A stretch of 64,000 nucleotides of DNA, taken from Panopea generosa (lineage: Eukaryota; Mollusca; Bivalvia; Adapedonta; Hiatellidae). The position numbers and the translations under genes were made by a program. Position 1 is the first letter of the stretch. Each line of letters opens with the position of its first letter. The notes under the pieces are model-generated. The model was not told the origin of the DNA and made no database searches. It saw nothing but the letters and a program-made list of their open reading frames with translations. Below, piece after piece: positions 33,490-46,786 of the stretch. The stretch covers positions 48,022,807 to 48,086,806 of the forward strand of contig CM055895.1 of NCBI GenBank assembly GCA_029582155.1, read 5' to 3'.

Positions 33490-34570
33490 TTGGTATTAAT
33501 ATATCGGATGGGTAAATGGCAACTAAATGGAGAACGATTGTATATACTAGGGTGAATCTTGTATTTACATGTAGTCATGCGTTGTTGAAGAGTTTTCCAG
33601 CTAAGTGTATTAATGTTACCATGTTTCTGGGCTGGTGTTATGGTAGCTATTAGTTACATATCGAGCTGCTCTTCTTTGTACTTTTTCTAATTTTGTTAGA
33701 GTGATAAGGAGCCCGTACACGAAGTTCCTATTTTCAAATAAAGAGATGATTAAATTTACTGTCAAAACCTGTTTTAATGTATAAAAGAAACGAAATGTTT
33801 ACTATATAAATAATGTTTGCATATTATCTTATTTGTAAAAAAAATACTGTCAATATTTTGTTACAGTGTGAAAGCAAATTGCTTACCAGTTCACTACAAA
33901 TCTGATTTGAAGCGATAATCTATCTTTTAAAACCTTTTCTAAAAATGCGCATTAGTGCTTCTATTTCTTTTCAAATTTTGACTATTTTGTTTTTAAGAAC
34001 TTTCAGACATGTCAAGATTAACAATGCGTTTTCGATTTTTATTAAAAATATGTAAATACATTGTAATTATTATATATGATTAGAGACATATTTTATGAGT
34101 TGTATATTGTCTCTTATAATTCTTGAATGGCATATGTTATTTTATGTAAATGTACTATAACTATGTTATTGTAAATATGGTGAGACATGAATAAACAATT
34201 ACACATACATTGCTGCACTATTTTACTTTTGGTCTTACAAGGGACAGGTAAGCCCTACCTTTAACAGTTGGTGATGCTACTTTTAAATTTCGTTTGAAGA
34301 ATCTTAATGTTTGGTTTGCTTTGGAGTATAAATATGGTATCACTATGTTTGTCCCATTTTAAATCATGTTGTATAGTAATTCCTAAAGATCTAGCTGGGG
34401 TTACTTGTGTTAAAGGCTGGTTATTAAGAGTATAGACGTTATCGATAATAATTTTCTTTTTGGGTGAGGGTAAGAAGGTCACATCTATCAGGTGGAAGGA
34501 CATGGGCCAGTCGTACTCCCACTGAGCAGCTGCGGTTAGGTCTGATTGAAGTTTGTCTCTGTCAGATTAG
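33490..34570 (-). pseudogene. Decayed LINE reverse transcriptase fragment, interrupted
   Basis: On the minus strand, 34570-34270 encodes pieces such as QWEYDWPMSFH, LPSPKKKIII and ARSLGITIQHDLKW, the conserved post-palm region of jockey/CR1-type RTs. After a break, 33735-33490 resumes with LEKVQRRAARYVTN and a WKTLQQR-like piece, which normally follow within the same protein. Sequence of another LINE in plus orientation occupies the gap. Confidence 0.8.
33745..34262 (+). mobile_element. 3' fragment of a second LINE nested in the minus-strand LINE
   Basis: The segment TGTCTCTTATAATTCTTGAA and downstream sequence ending in AATAAA resemble the 3' end at 36930-37035. It falls exactly where the minus-strand RT fragment is broken. 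The precise insertion borders were not resolved. Confidence 0.6.
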
Positions 34571-36003
34571 GTGGTTTCCTGGCTGGTACCTTTAATTTAT
34601 CGTGCACTTAGCCAGTGTAGACTTGTTCCCTGCCCTAACCGAATAAATAGTTGATTTATCGGTAGTAGGTCAGGGAACCAGACTATTGGCCAGTGTTGGG
34701 TTGATCAAGTTAGCAAGCGTTCGCGGTTACTTAACGCAGCCCATGCAGCATCCGGAACTCCTCGGTCACTGCGTGTGCATTTCTTGTGCAGTTTGGTTCG
34801 TAGAACTGTGCGAGGTGTTCCGAATGCAATTAAGCTTGGAGTTGACGCTGAAGAGTGGTCCGGATATTGTAATGATGCATATGGACTCATTTAGAAGAAA
34901 ATCAGCAACCAAACAAGTCTCAAAATTCACTGTCTATTTTATAATGTCGACGCTGCAATAATGTTTTACACGTATATATTTGAACATTGTATTTAATCAT
35001 GACTGCCTACCCGATGTTACTTTAGGAAGTATTAGCCATTGTTTATAACATCGGTAATTAGAACTTTTGTTACACATCGCGAATTAGAACCCTCTGTGTC
35101 ATCAGGAATCTGGCATTTGAATCAATGGCTACGTCAGAAAAATAAGATCTATTCGAGATTATTTCATTTTTTTCGTTGGCAATTGGAAGGGTTTTTTCTT
35201 TGTAGAAATGTTTAAAAATTATGAATATGTAATCAAACGTTGATTTTGTGCAATATGAAATCTGTCTCCGTTTCTTATCAGCCGTTTTATTTATGTAATG
35301 CACTGGTTGTACTGTGATGTACAACGCGGTTCCGCCGAATACTGTCGTCTGCCGGCATGTGTTGTCGTAAATATACATGTTATGAAAATTTAAACAAAGT
35401 ATTCGTGTTAAAACCACGAAATAGACACAAAATCCCAACTACCACTTCTGTTTACACATTGGTTCCCGTGCCTTATCTCTGTCTCCAGCCACCATTGCCA
35501 CAGTGCTATATTTCGTTTGGTGTCATGATCCAGAACGTCAGATTTTGAATAAACCCATTTCTGCTTGATAAGCAAGATAAGAAAATAAAAACTTGTTTTG
35601 TACATGCTTATCTTAATACCTACTGATAAAAGGATTCCTTGACACCTCGGAAGACAGCAATGAAAAGAAAATAATAAACTTGAAATAATAATGACAATAT
35701 ACAATACTTACGTTGTTCTCTTGTTCTGGAGTTGACATCTTAGATGACCAGTTTCCATTACGCAAATTAAAACTTTGCAGTCTTCATCAGCTTTGTGCAG
35801 ATGTCACAATTCGTCGGGAATGAAAATAATCTTCTAGTCAACCGATGTTCTTTTATGTTCGAGTTATCGAAGTTTCACTGCCCTACAGTAACTACATATC
35901 TCTGAGTGGGTATCATTTTACTAGCATACGCTCCACACACACACAAATAATAAAACACATTTAATACACAGAAGACACGTTGAATGTAACATTTTTTACT
36001 ATG
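34571..36003. other. Intergenic between genes 1 and 2; uncharacterised
   Basis: Several open frames of 60-120 codons occur on both strands (largest 35070-35438, minus). I recognise no domain. A short minus-strand stretch ending at a GTAAGT-like sequence near 35710 looks donor-like, but no partner exon was found. Confidence 0.35.
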
Positions 36004-36009
36004 TTTATT
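36004..36009 (-). terminator. Candidate polyadenylation signal of gene 2
   Basis: AATAAA on the minus strand, about 130 bases after the stop codon at 36139-36141. The 3' UTR would include the (AT)n tract. Confidence 0.45.
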
Positions 36010-36040
36010 TGTAACATTTCCACAGGCTCATCAAAGTCTA

Positions 36041-36041
<1 letters not shown>

Positions 36042-36085
<44 letters not shown>
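36042..36085. repeat. (AT)n microsatellite in the predicted 3' UTR of gene 2
   Basis: Uninterrupted AT dinucleotides between the stop codon and the candidate AATAAA. Confidence 0.9.
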
Positions 36086-36087
<2 letters not shown>

Positions 36088-36138
36088 CACACAATATATA
36101 CTTCAACAATATCAAGACTGCCGGCTTCGATTTGCTCC

Positions 36139-36236
36139 TTATGAGTTAGCCGCTATCCAACTTCTCAGGTTATAAACGTCGGCATATACTCCGGGATAGT
36201 TGTCTCTTCCGCAACCGATTCCCCAGCTAACAACTC
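36139..36236 (-). CDS. Gene 2 exon 8
   Basis: Encodes [15 protein letters not shown] through WIAANS and TAA, residues 236-266. The acceptor resembles that of gene 1 exon 8 (TATTTTAG). Confidence 0.95.
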
Positions 36237-39200
36237 CTAAAATATATAAAAATGCAAAACAGTGAGAAACAAGCAACCGAAAAATATCAACACAGGATGA
36301 GTCGTTTTACAAGACTTTATGTATATGGCCACAAAGTATGTTGTTTTTTTTGTTGTTTGTTTGTTTGTTTTTGTGTTTGTTGTTGTTGATTTGTAGTTGT
36401 TTCAGTGGGGTGAGGATAATAAAACACGAGAAAAACCTAAGTATTTTTTTTCTCTTCCACATGCAAAGTGAGCGGACAGTATGCCTAGTAAAGGACGAAA
36501 CAAACTACGCACCTACCGTTGATTTAAATCTCATTTTGAAGGTGAACATTATTGTAAAATTCTATTGCCTTTAAGGCATATGTCGACTTAAAGTAAGTTT
36601 CGTTGTGGTGATGCCCCAATAAGAATTGAGACCGGCAGATATGGTAATCTTAAGTTAGGAGATAGAACATGCCCCTTTTGTAACACAGTGGAAGATGAAA
36701 GTCATGTAATTTTAGAATGTCATCTTTATAATGATCTTAGAAATGCTTTATTTGAAATAGCTGATGTTAATTATCTGATCTGATGAGAGGGGATAATCGA
36801 TACTTTTTTTATATTGCGCAAAAGTGCTCTTTTTTCTTGTCAGATGTTTAGTATTTTGTTTATCTTAATACACTTTTGCAGCATTACACATATTCTTATT
36901 ATGCGAATAGTTATAGTCTTTTGCATTGTGTGACAGTCTCTTATAATTCATTTATTTGAATGGCTTTCTACATATTTTGTGTTATATTAATGTTATTATT
37001 ATAGCGTTGTACATCAAAAAGACTGAAATAAAGATTAAACATTTCAATGATTCTATAGCTATTTCACGAGATAATACACACCCTTACAGCAAACAATGAT
37101 AAAGACCATTCTCTATTTGATTTCAGTCAAGGCCATTGTCAAACAAAATACAAGTTAAGTGCGATACCTATAGTTCCATTGGTGGTAGAAGACACCATAA
37201 TGAACTCGAGAAAAACCACCGTCCTTTCCTAAGTTACTGGCACTTTTCCTCACATTATGTTTTGGACTGAGCCGGACTGGAACTCGAGTCGGACTCGAAC
37301 CCACGACACCAGTCGTTATCTACTAATGTGGTCATACAGTATGAGTCCATAAAATCGATATTGATTCCGTTGTGAATAAATTGATCCTACGACCAGTACA
37401 AATTACCTCACCATTGTTGACCTTTCTTTATTCTTAGTGTGCATGATGCCTGTCATCGCTAAATGAATGTTGGGCAGTTATTTAGATGAAATGAGCTAGT
37501 CTTCTCTTATAATGTACTCACCTACAAGTTCCCACTGTCCATTTCTGTAAGCAACCATAGGGCCACCGGAGTCGCCCTACGTTAGAGAAAATAACAATTT
37601 TTGTAAAAAATATGTAAAGTAACAACCAGGCAACTGTTCTTGGTGCGCAAAAGGTCGATAAGTGTTTGTTAATCTACAGTCGAAATAAAATATGTTGTAT
37701 AAAATATCCTGTATTGGAGATGTGTTTGGGGTAAACATATTTGTTTATTCAAATTAAAAATCATTTACATATATTTCCATACATTTGCATACAAATCATA
37801 GTATACGCATGATTAGAGTGGAAGATATAATCTAATAAAGTTTCTCTCCATGGCATGTATTCAATGTGAACATAATGGGATCATCAGTATTTGCTCTTAA
37901 CATTACGGATATAACTTAGTTCAGAATATACTTAATCTGTTTTGACATACTGCTGGAAATACTAGTTCTCGTATGTTTAAGACACTTAGAACATAATGTG
38001 AAGAATTTAAAAACAGACAGAACCGATTAAGACGTGTTTGTGTTGACCAATCTAAGCTTATTTTCTGTTCAAAATATTTTTCTACAAAAGTGTTTTGGCA
38101 TGTCTCCTATAAAACCAATATTCGATTATGATTACAACTACTGATGTTCCCGACCACTCATGAACATGAGTTTTAAGATTAAGTGTGCTTTAATAGGAAC
38201 ATATCAGAGTATATTTTAAAGTTTAATTTGTCTATAAACATTTTTCCCCAGTATATCATGCCGAAATATACTCACTGACTCCGTATTGCTAAAATAATGT
38301 ATATTTAAACATTCCAAAAAAATATATTGGAAATGGATTTCCCAACTTGGGCTACATGCCTGGGTTTGACTAAAATCGATTTACCGCTTAAAACTTATTT
38401 TGTGACGTTTTAGACGAGTCACGTGATTTCATTTTTATTTCAATTTGATCCGTTAAACAGATTTACATGTAGAAAAAATTATTTCATCATTGACAATAGT
38501 CCGAATGGCGATGTGAAGGGCGTCAAACAGTATTTAAGAGCTGTCTATTTCAAGACTGGGGATTTCGTTTCAAGTTTACCATTCCAATTTAAATATCAAT
38601 TTGGACACGTTTTTGGATTTGACTTACCAAACTATTTGGATTTTATTTATTAATGATAATGAGATATTTTTTTATCCATTTTAAAAATAATTTATTTCTT
38701 TAGAAATTCTTAGCAGTTTATATACTCCTTTTAAACCGTAAATTGTACGTCCGCTTGTTTATTATTAAGATTGAAAATGGCATGCTCAAGTTCTTTTATA
38801 CAAAGTATCGACCACAACCGCTTATCTTTAGTTGAATTGCCTTTCTGTATTTGCTGAAAATACCAGTTTAAAACCTTTCTTTTTTTATTTGCAGCCTATC
38901 CGTTTTGCTTCAGGGAGACTTGTAACTAATTGGTAGAACCAGTATCTATTCGTTGATGCATTTTAGGTAATAATTATTTTGTGAATGCGCTCATGCATGT
39001 GACATATTTTCTAGCACATAGTTCTGTGTAACTCACCTGGCAGGCGTCTTTTCCGGCATCCCCGGCACACATCATGGTGGTATCAAGTTGGCCGGCATTT
39101 CCGGTCTGTGTATTGCAGAAGTTGTAGTCCAAAATAGGTTTCCAGACATATTTGAGTTCGGAGGCGCTTGAACCACCTTCGATAATGTTGGAAAAGCATT

Positions 39201-42200
39201 GATTAGCAAATATAAAAATGAAAATATCGTATACTAAATATGATTAAAAAAAACTTTAAATTAAAAGTACATGTGAAATATTTCATTCATAAACGAGGCC
39301 AATTCACAGTATTGTTCCCATGTTTCCGTAGTTATTTATTATTGTTGTTATTGTTTTTAATGGGGGAGATTAAGTGTCAATTTCAGCTCATTGTAGACGA
39401 ATTCCACTAATTATAGACTATAATATGGCATCCGATATCAACTCGTTAACTTTCCCATATAAATTGTTTTGACCTAGCTTGAATCGAACCCACGGTGCCG
39501 CAGCAAGAGGGACCAGAAACTGAGACTGTGCCTTAATGAATTCAGCCACAGAGGCACCTGTAAAGTGCAAATGACCTCATATAACTAAGTGGCAGTCACA
39601 ATTGACTTCATCTGTTCTGAAGTTTTCAAAAATGGCACATGAAACTATGCGCCGCGTTGATTACTAAGTACAAGAAGTTAAGATTAAGATTAATTTTACT
39701 GTTAAAATATATACTAGTGAATATTACTGTGATGATGAAGAAACGACAAGTTTGTAGAGACAGTCAGAGTGATATTGGACAATATATGTTATGTTTCCTC
39801 TCTTTACACGGTCGATTACATGTTCTACATTTTCGTGAACTCATTAGCCCAGGGGTTTGGGAGATCTGGGGAACAATGCCAATTGTTTTTAGGGACCTGG
39901 GGAGCATTGACCATTACTCTTAGGGATCCAGGGAATGTCAGGGTGGGGGAATACTTTTGGGGAACTATGGTAATTACAATGGAGATATGAAGAACAATGA
40001 CCAGGGAACAGGGACCCCCACCCAACCATGGGAGGGCCTCATTACCTTAAATACCAAATAGATATCTACATTATTTGCTGTGCGGTGGGCGAAAGCCCTA
40101 ATCTTGACATTAATTTCTCTAACACTTTTTAACTATTTATTATACCAATTAACCTACCTTCGGTTGTTGTACCCCAACCTGACACTATGGCCATTTCTTG
40201 GCCGAAGTAACTTCTCGAGGCAAGACATGCCGGTGAGGCAAATGTGTCTGAAAGGTCATCCGGAGTCAGACCATTGAAACCTGGAATAAATCCATGTTAC
40301 AAATATACGTATTATAACTGGTCCAGTTATTAATGCAGTTCATTGATGAAATGTCAATAACTAAGTGATTTAATAATTTGCCAAGTAATTGGTCCTCGGA
40401 AAGTCAAATTGGCCTGCGGCCTAAGTCCTTGATCCAAATTGACAGTCCTTGGAACAATAATTGGCCAATCTAAAATCAATTGATTAAAACATAGAACAGT
40501 TCTGTTCTGTTCTGATTAAAACATTATTTCATTCTGTGAGGCTTGTGTTTGTGCTGATTTCGGTAAGATAGCTATATGTTAAGAAATGGAAAAAGACAAC
40601 AACTTGTTTAATTAATATATACTTATGATTTAAATGTATTGCTGATTGATGAAAATATAACGATTAAGTCGTTTCCTTTGCATACGTGTATAATTAAAGT
40701 GTAACCCCACCATTGATTTTTGTTCTTTATTCTATAGTAAATAATAAAAGTTTGAAGGCTTGTCATTCATAGAGGGTCCCAAATGAAAGAAGTGAAACCT
40801 ACATTTTACTGTTTGTCAACCTCTGCACTATCAAAATATGATGAGAAAAGTAGGGGTCATGTGTCATATAAGAGATTTTTTTCCTGCTCAGTGTGTACAC
40901 TGGTGACAAAGTGAAAGTAGACTTCCGAAATCATGAATTCATACCCCAATTTCCAAGCATCATTTTTTTTTCTAAATTCACAATTCAAACATGACAATGC
41001 TATCAAAATGTTCAAAATACATCAATAATGCCATTCAAATAAAAAAATGAGCATTAAAAAAAGGAAAATGCATTTTTAAAGAAGAAGAATTGAGGATTAT
41101 TTACAACCGCCATTATGCGACTACCCCACGGAAGCACTTCCTTTTTGCAATGGTGGCACTATGCCTTAATGTCGTCATGATTTCATGTGTTTCGTTTGTA
41201 CTTTGTAATATTGATTATTTGTATATGCTTACACTGTTCATTATTTGTGAAATTTAGTAAATAAAGTTTGAGAGTTGAAAGTTGTAAAGGTTATACAGTA
41301 GGTCTCATTTAAGAATTACCTTCCTTGCATGACGGTAGCAAAATTCTTACGCCAAAGAAATTAGAGCTGTGTAAATTGTTTGAGCAATATTTTGTTGAAA
41401 ATGAATAAAATTGTCATATTTCTTTGCACATATGAGAACAATGGAATATTTTATTGATTTCTGCCAACTTTAAATGGTATTGGGTACTGTTTGATGAAGC
41501 AGTTTAAAGATGCGTAGTGATACACTGCAACAAATGGGCAGAATTGTCAAAATGGTAGGGGCGTCATCAGACCATCGAAATTGTGAAAAAGCACACTGGT
41601 CAACCCCATGTTTTTTTTTCTTTTGCAAAATTGGACCAAGAGAAGACTATCTATGGGAAGGCACTTTTAGAACCATTGGTAATGTTTCCAGTGTTCCAGA
41701 AGTGCGATTCTCTATATGTAAAACAGTGCAAAATTAATATTTGTCTGAGATGTTCAATAAAAATACGTATCATATTGGATTATAAAGACGATGTTCATTT
41801 ATTATATAATTATTTTTTAACACTGTTCTTGTTTAAATTTGTTGTTGAGGACCTCAGTGAAGACTGGACTTGTACAACTGAGTTTTCTTGTAAACAAAGT
41901 CATTATTATACAGTTTAAATTGTGCGTAATGCAGGACAGTGGAAAATATACATATTCGTGACAGGGGGTTGTTTCGATGCGATATTCGCCTCAAATTAAA
42001 CACTGTTTTAATGTTATAAATCTATTAATTTTACATCGATTGTTCTTACAACTTAGACAAATCACGCTCGGAATCTTCCTGTGTAGAACTAGTGTACTAA
42101 GTACATGCGGACAATGCATCTTACTCAAAGAAGAACTCTACACATAGCCGTGGACGATGCATCTCACTCAAAGAAGAACTACACATAGCTGTGGACGAGG

Positions 42201-45200
42201 GTCGCACCCACGACCCTCCGATTATGGGTCCTGTGTTCTACCACTGAACCACTGTTTTAATGGAAATAAGGTAAAAACTGAACTATTTTACATAAGATAA
42301 AAAAAATCACTCATTATTTATGTTTCGGCCATCTGGCCTTGATCAAAAATGAAAAGTTAAATGAGAAAGATTTTTGAACGAATTATTTTATATTACTTAT
42401 CATGGCGATGTCATTTGTCATCGTACGGTCGTTATATCGTTTGTGAGACGATATGGCTGATACCGGAACAACCAGTCTGCCCGCTGATACAGTGGTTATG
42501 TGCATACCGAACACAACCGAATACGCGCTGGCGCTCTTCCTGGAAATATATTATATATACATTTACATGTATACGTGATCTTAAAGTCAAACCAGCTCAA
42601 AAAATGTCAAATTTTCATTTTATACAATAACACAGCATTACATGTAATTTAGATACTTAAGGCATTTATTTTTTTCCCAATGGGGTTTAACACCATTTTC
42701 AACACATTTCAGGTTATATATGGCATATCCAGTTTTACTGGTGGAGGAAGACCTCAGACTGAGTAGAACCACCGTCCTTCCGCAAGTAACTGGAAACTTT
42801 CTCACATTAAGTTTTTGGAGCGAGCGGGACTCGAACCTACGACCTTAGTGATGAGAGGTAAATGATCTTGAGACGGCGCCTTAGACCACTCGACCACGGA
42901 GGACCCCTAACGCATTTAAAAAATTAAGTATGGATATTGTATATAATCTAGATGTGACATTAATGATAAACCAAGGCAAAACTTGTTTACCTTTTTTCAA
43001 CTTTATTCCAACAATTATATCACTTTTAACCACAATTTTACTGAACAAATGCATTGCGGTCGATATGTATGAACCTATAAAAATGACAGCAGATATGAGA
43101 TGAAAAATATATTCAGTATTCAAAAGCTTGCTTTTTTAAAGGCTTTGAGTATATATGTAGCTTTCACATGTCCGTCCGTCCGTCTGTCCGTCGGAACAGT
43201 GTAGCGCAGTGCTTCAGGTTATTTTTAATATAATGTAAACGACACTGTAGTGCAGTGCTAGTGCAGTTTATAACATACGCTAAAATGTGTGGCGGTGTGT
43301 AGCAGTAAACAACATAATGGTATATTTTATTGTTACTTACGATATGCAGTGGGCTGCAGTCACTACTTTAACTGATCCGTCGGTGCCTGTGATGTACGTG
43401 CCGCCACAGATCAGATACCCGTTCTCTACAAGTCCAACCTAGATGAAGGGTGAAAAATCAAACGGCATGCGTCTGTACTACCATTAAGCAACATTTGCTA
43501 GATCAGAAATTATTTGCTCTAAATAAACTAAATGTTCTATATAATCCGCATACGTTGAGATATCTTAGAGCAAAGACTTATAGCTATTTGATAGTTAAAG
43601 GGACACACGGCAAACTTTACTAAAAAACATGTGTGCCCCTTTAAAGCAGAGACGTGTAGATCTAGGTCCTTGCTTAAATAAGTCAAATTGACAAATCGTT
43701 ATTCATTCTTAAGCTTTCCTCAGTAATGTTGGAAGATAACCAATGCAGAAATAGCCCTTATACAATTCTTAAAACACAACCGTATACGAAGTAGTTTAGC
43801 GGCTGGGGAGTTTTGTCAAAATATTTCAATTACAGATAACAAAATATTTCTGTCCTCGAATGAGGTTTTAATTGGTAGGTGCATGGAATATGATATAAAT
43901 ATCACAATCGTGTGAGGACGTTATTGAAAATTGTCAACCTGATAATATTAATATTGACCGATGCAACGCCGAGGTCAATATCATTTTACGAAGGTTGATA
44001 CGATATCGCCCTCACAGGAATGGGATATTTATTTTATTATTTACACAGTAACACGCATCCGTAGATTTATGTCTGTTGTTTTAGGAGCATGTTTCAGCCA
44101 AATGTTTTTTGTAGTTTGTCAGCACAATTAGATTATGTATTAGTTGAACAGTCTTTTTATACGTATTCAACAAATACTTATTTTTATCAAATCAAATCTA
44201 CTATTTTGAATAGATCTATGACAAAAAGATGATTTTAATTGACAATTAACTAATTGTAAAATTTCGATGAATGATTGTTTTTCAGAGATTTATGTTAAAA
44301 CTTTTTTTTATATTTGTCAAATGTCTATATTAAGCTATGATGAAAATTTCATCACAATCAGAAGTTGTTGCAAAATATCTTGTTTTGCTGTTGAATTTGC
44401 TTGAAAAGACAGGTAAAATGGCTTTTCCCTTGCCAAATCAAAACTAAATCACAAAGAGGGTTTCATTTAAGAAATGATTTCTCGTTTGAACCGTACACGC
44501 ATCAAAGTTGCGCATGTGCTATTATATTGCCGGACAGTATTGAAATTATTGAATAGTCGTGTACTGGTGAATTTAACATAGAAACTGAAATTGAGACGTA
44601 ATAATTTGGAATATTTCATGAAATTATGAAATATTTACACTTCATAAATAATAGATCATGCATCCTATCAATGTTTTATATACCTGCCATGGAAAATCCC
44701 CTGAACTTGCAAATTCACCACCAACAATATAACTGGCCGCCTTTGGTGGTGTGGAACTGAATGACGATTGTCCACAAGTCTGCGCCCTGGCGGCTGTTAA
44801 ACATATAAGCAATTATTACAGTGTTAGAATATGTTAGGGAAGGGACAATGGAGAAGTCATGGAACTTGCAAACTTAACAACACGTTGGACAATTGAGAGC
44901 GTTTTGATAATAAGAATCTTAGGGTCATGCACTTAACTGTAAAGTTCTCGTGTTGCCTTTTCCTAACATTTGCTAACAACAGCATGTTGTCATTGACACT
45001 CTGGCGTATTTTCTAACAACAGCATGTTTTCCTTGACACTCTGGCGTATTTTCTATCAACAGCATGTTTTCCTTGACACTCTGGCACATTTTTTATCAAC
45101 AGCATGTTTTCCTTGACACTCTGGCACATTTTTTATCAACATATCTGACGTATTTTCTATCAACAGCATGTTTTCCTTGACACTCTGGCACATTTTTTAT

Positions 45201-46723
45201 CAACAGCATGTTTTCCTTGACACTCTGGCACATTTTTTATCAACATATCTGACGTATTTTCTATCAACAGCATGTTTTCCTTGACACTCTGGCACATTTT
45301 TTATCAACAGCATGTTTTCCTTGAAACTCTGGCGTATTTTCTATCAACAGCATGTTTCCTTGACACTCTTGCACATTGTTTTATCAACAACATGTTTTCC
45401 TTGAAACTCTGGCGTATTTTCTATCAACAGCATGTTTTGCTTGACACTCTTGCACATTTTTTTATCAACAGCATGTTTTCCTTGAAACTCTGGCGTATTT
45501 TCTATCAACAGCATGTTTTCCTTGACACTCTGGTGTACTTTCTAACAATAGCATGCTTTCCTCGACGCGCAGAAGTATTTTCTATCCATAGAGCATGTTT
45601 TCGTTGACGTTTGAATTTGAGGGTCATGTACTTAACTCTAAAGTTCTCGTTTTCCAAACATTTTTTAACAACAGTGTATTCCTTGACGTGTTGAACTGTA
45701 CATTGGTGCGCGTATTCTATTTTAATGTATTTATCGATTTATGTAAATTAAACTTATATTTATGTATGCTTTCTTTTTATAACTTGTAAATTGATTTCTC
45801 TGTGTGTATCAATTAAACACTTTTACATTAAAATATATTGGAATTAGAAATGATATTCTCGCTGGTTATAATTAACTACATGTATTGTGTTTTTAGTAAT
45901 GTAAATAGATTTCACGAGTGATATCTGAAATGGCATTCTTCTTCATGGCAGCGTGCCGCTCGTGCTCGTACAACTTCAGTGTTCACTTGTTGAAATGAAA
46001 AAAAAATATTTCACTGGATCAAACAATTAGTGCGTACTAATTTATTTAAGTTCGATTGCGAAGAAAACTCAAAGCTTATTCGAACAACTCTCGGGTCTGC
46101 TTCCTGGGTAGAACTGAGTAATGTTGTTTTTATAATTGTTTTATGACATATGTGCCCGTCTTTTTTTTTACATTTGTAACAACTTCTACATGTAGTTTCA
46201 CATAAGTGACCATTTTCATATTTGGGGGGTGGGGGTCCCACATACGTTTTGCGCGTTTTGTCAAAGATAACACACACTTGCGAAATACATAGAATTCCAT
46301 CCATGTACCGGAGCATGTATGTTTAAGTTTTTGTTTACACTCGCGCTATGAACTTGTCTTTATGTGAGCAATTTACGAGAGCTATGACGTTTTCCAGATT
46401 ATAAAATATATTGGGAGATGTGCATACATATTGGGGAATTGTAATTCCACATTTGAATAATGTAGATATATAGGTTTTTTTTTAAAATATAGTTAGATCT
46501 AGCTGATATTTAATGAAAATTCTCATATGTCCCTAATATTACCTGCCTGTGTACCCTAACGTCAGTGCTCAATTAGTATTTTATCATTTAATGAAATGAC
46601 GATTATAAAAACTAATTAAAAACAACTTTTACATTATATTTTCAATGTCAAGATATTTTTGCAGTGAACGTGAAGGCTGTAACGCCGAGATTTGCCCGCA
46701 ATGCAAAAAAATACGTAAAATAC

Positions 46724-46786
<63 letters not shown>

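Noticed and set aside
35700-35745. Minus-strand ATG followed by MSTPEQENN and a GTAAGT-like donor
   Set aside because: Looks like a first exon, but no TATA box, signal peptide or downstream partner exon could be found.
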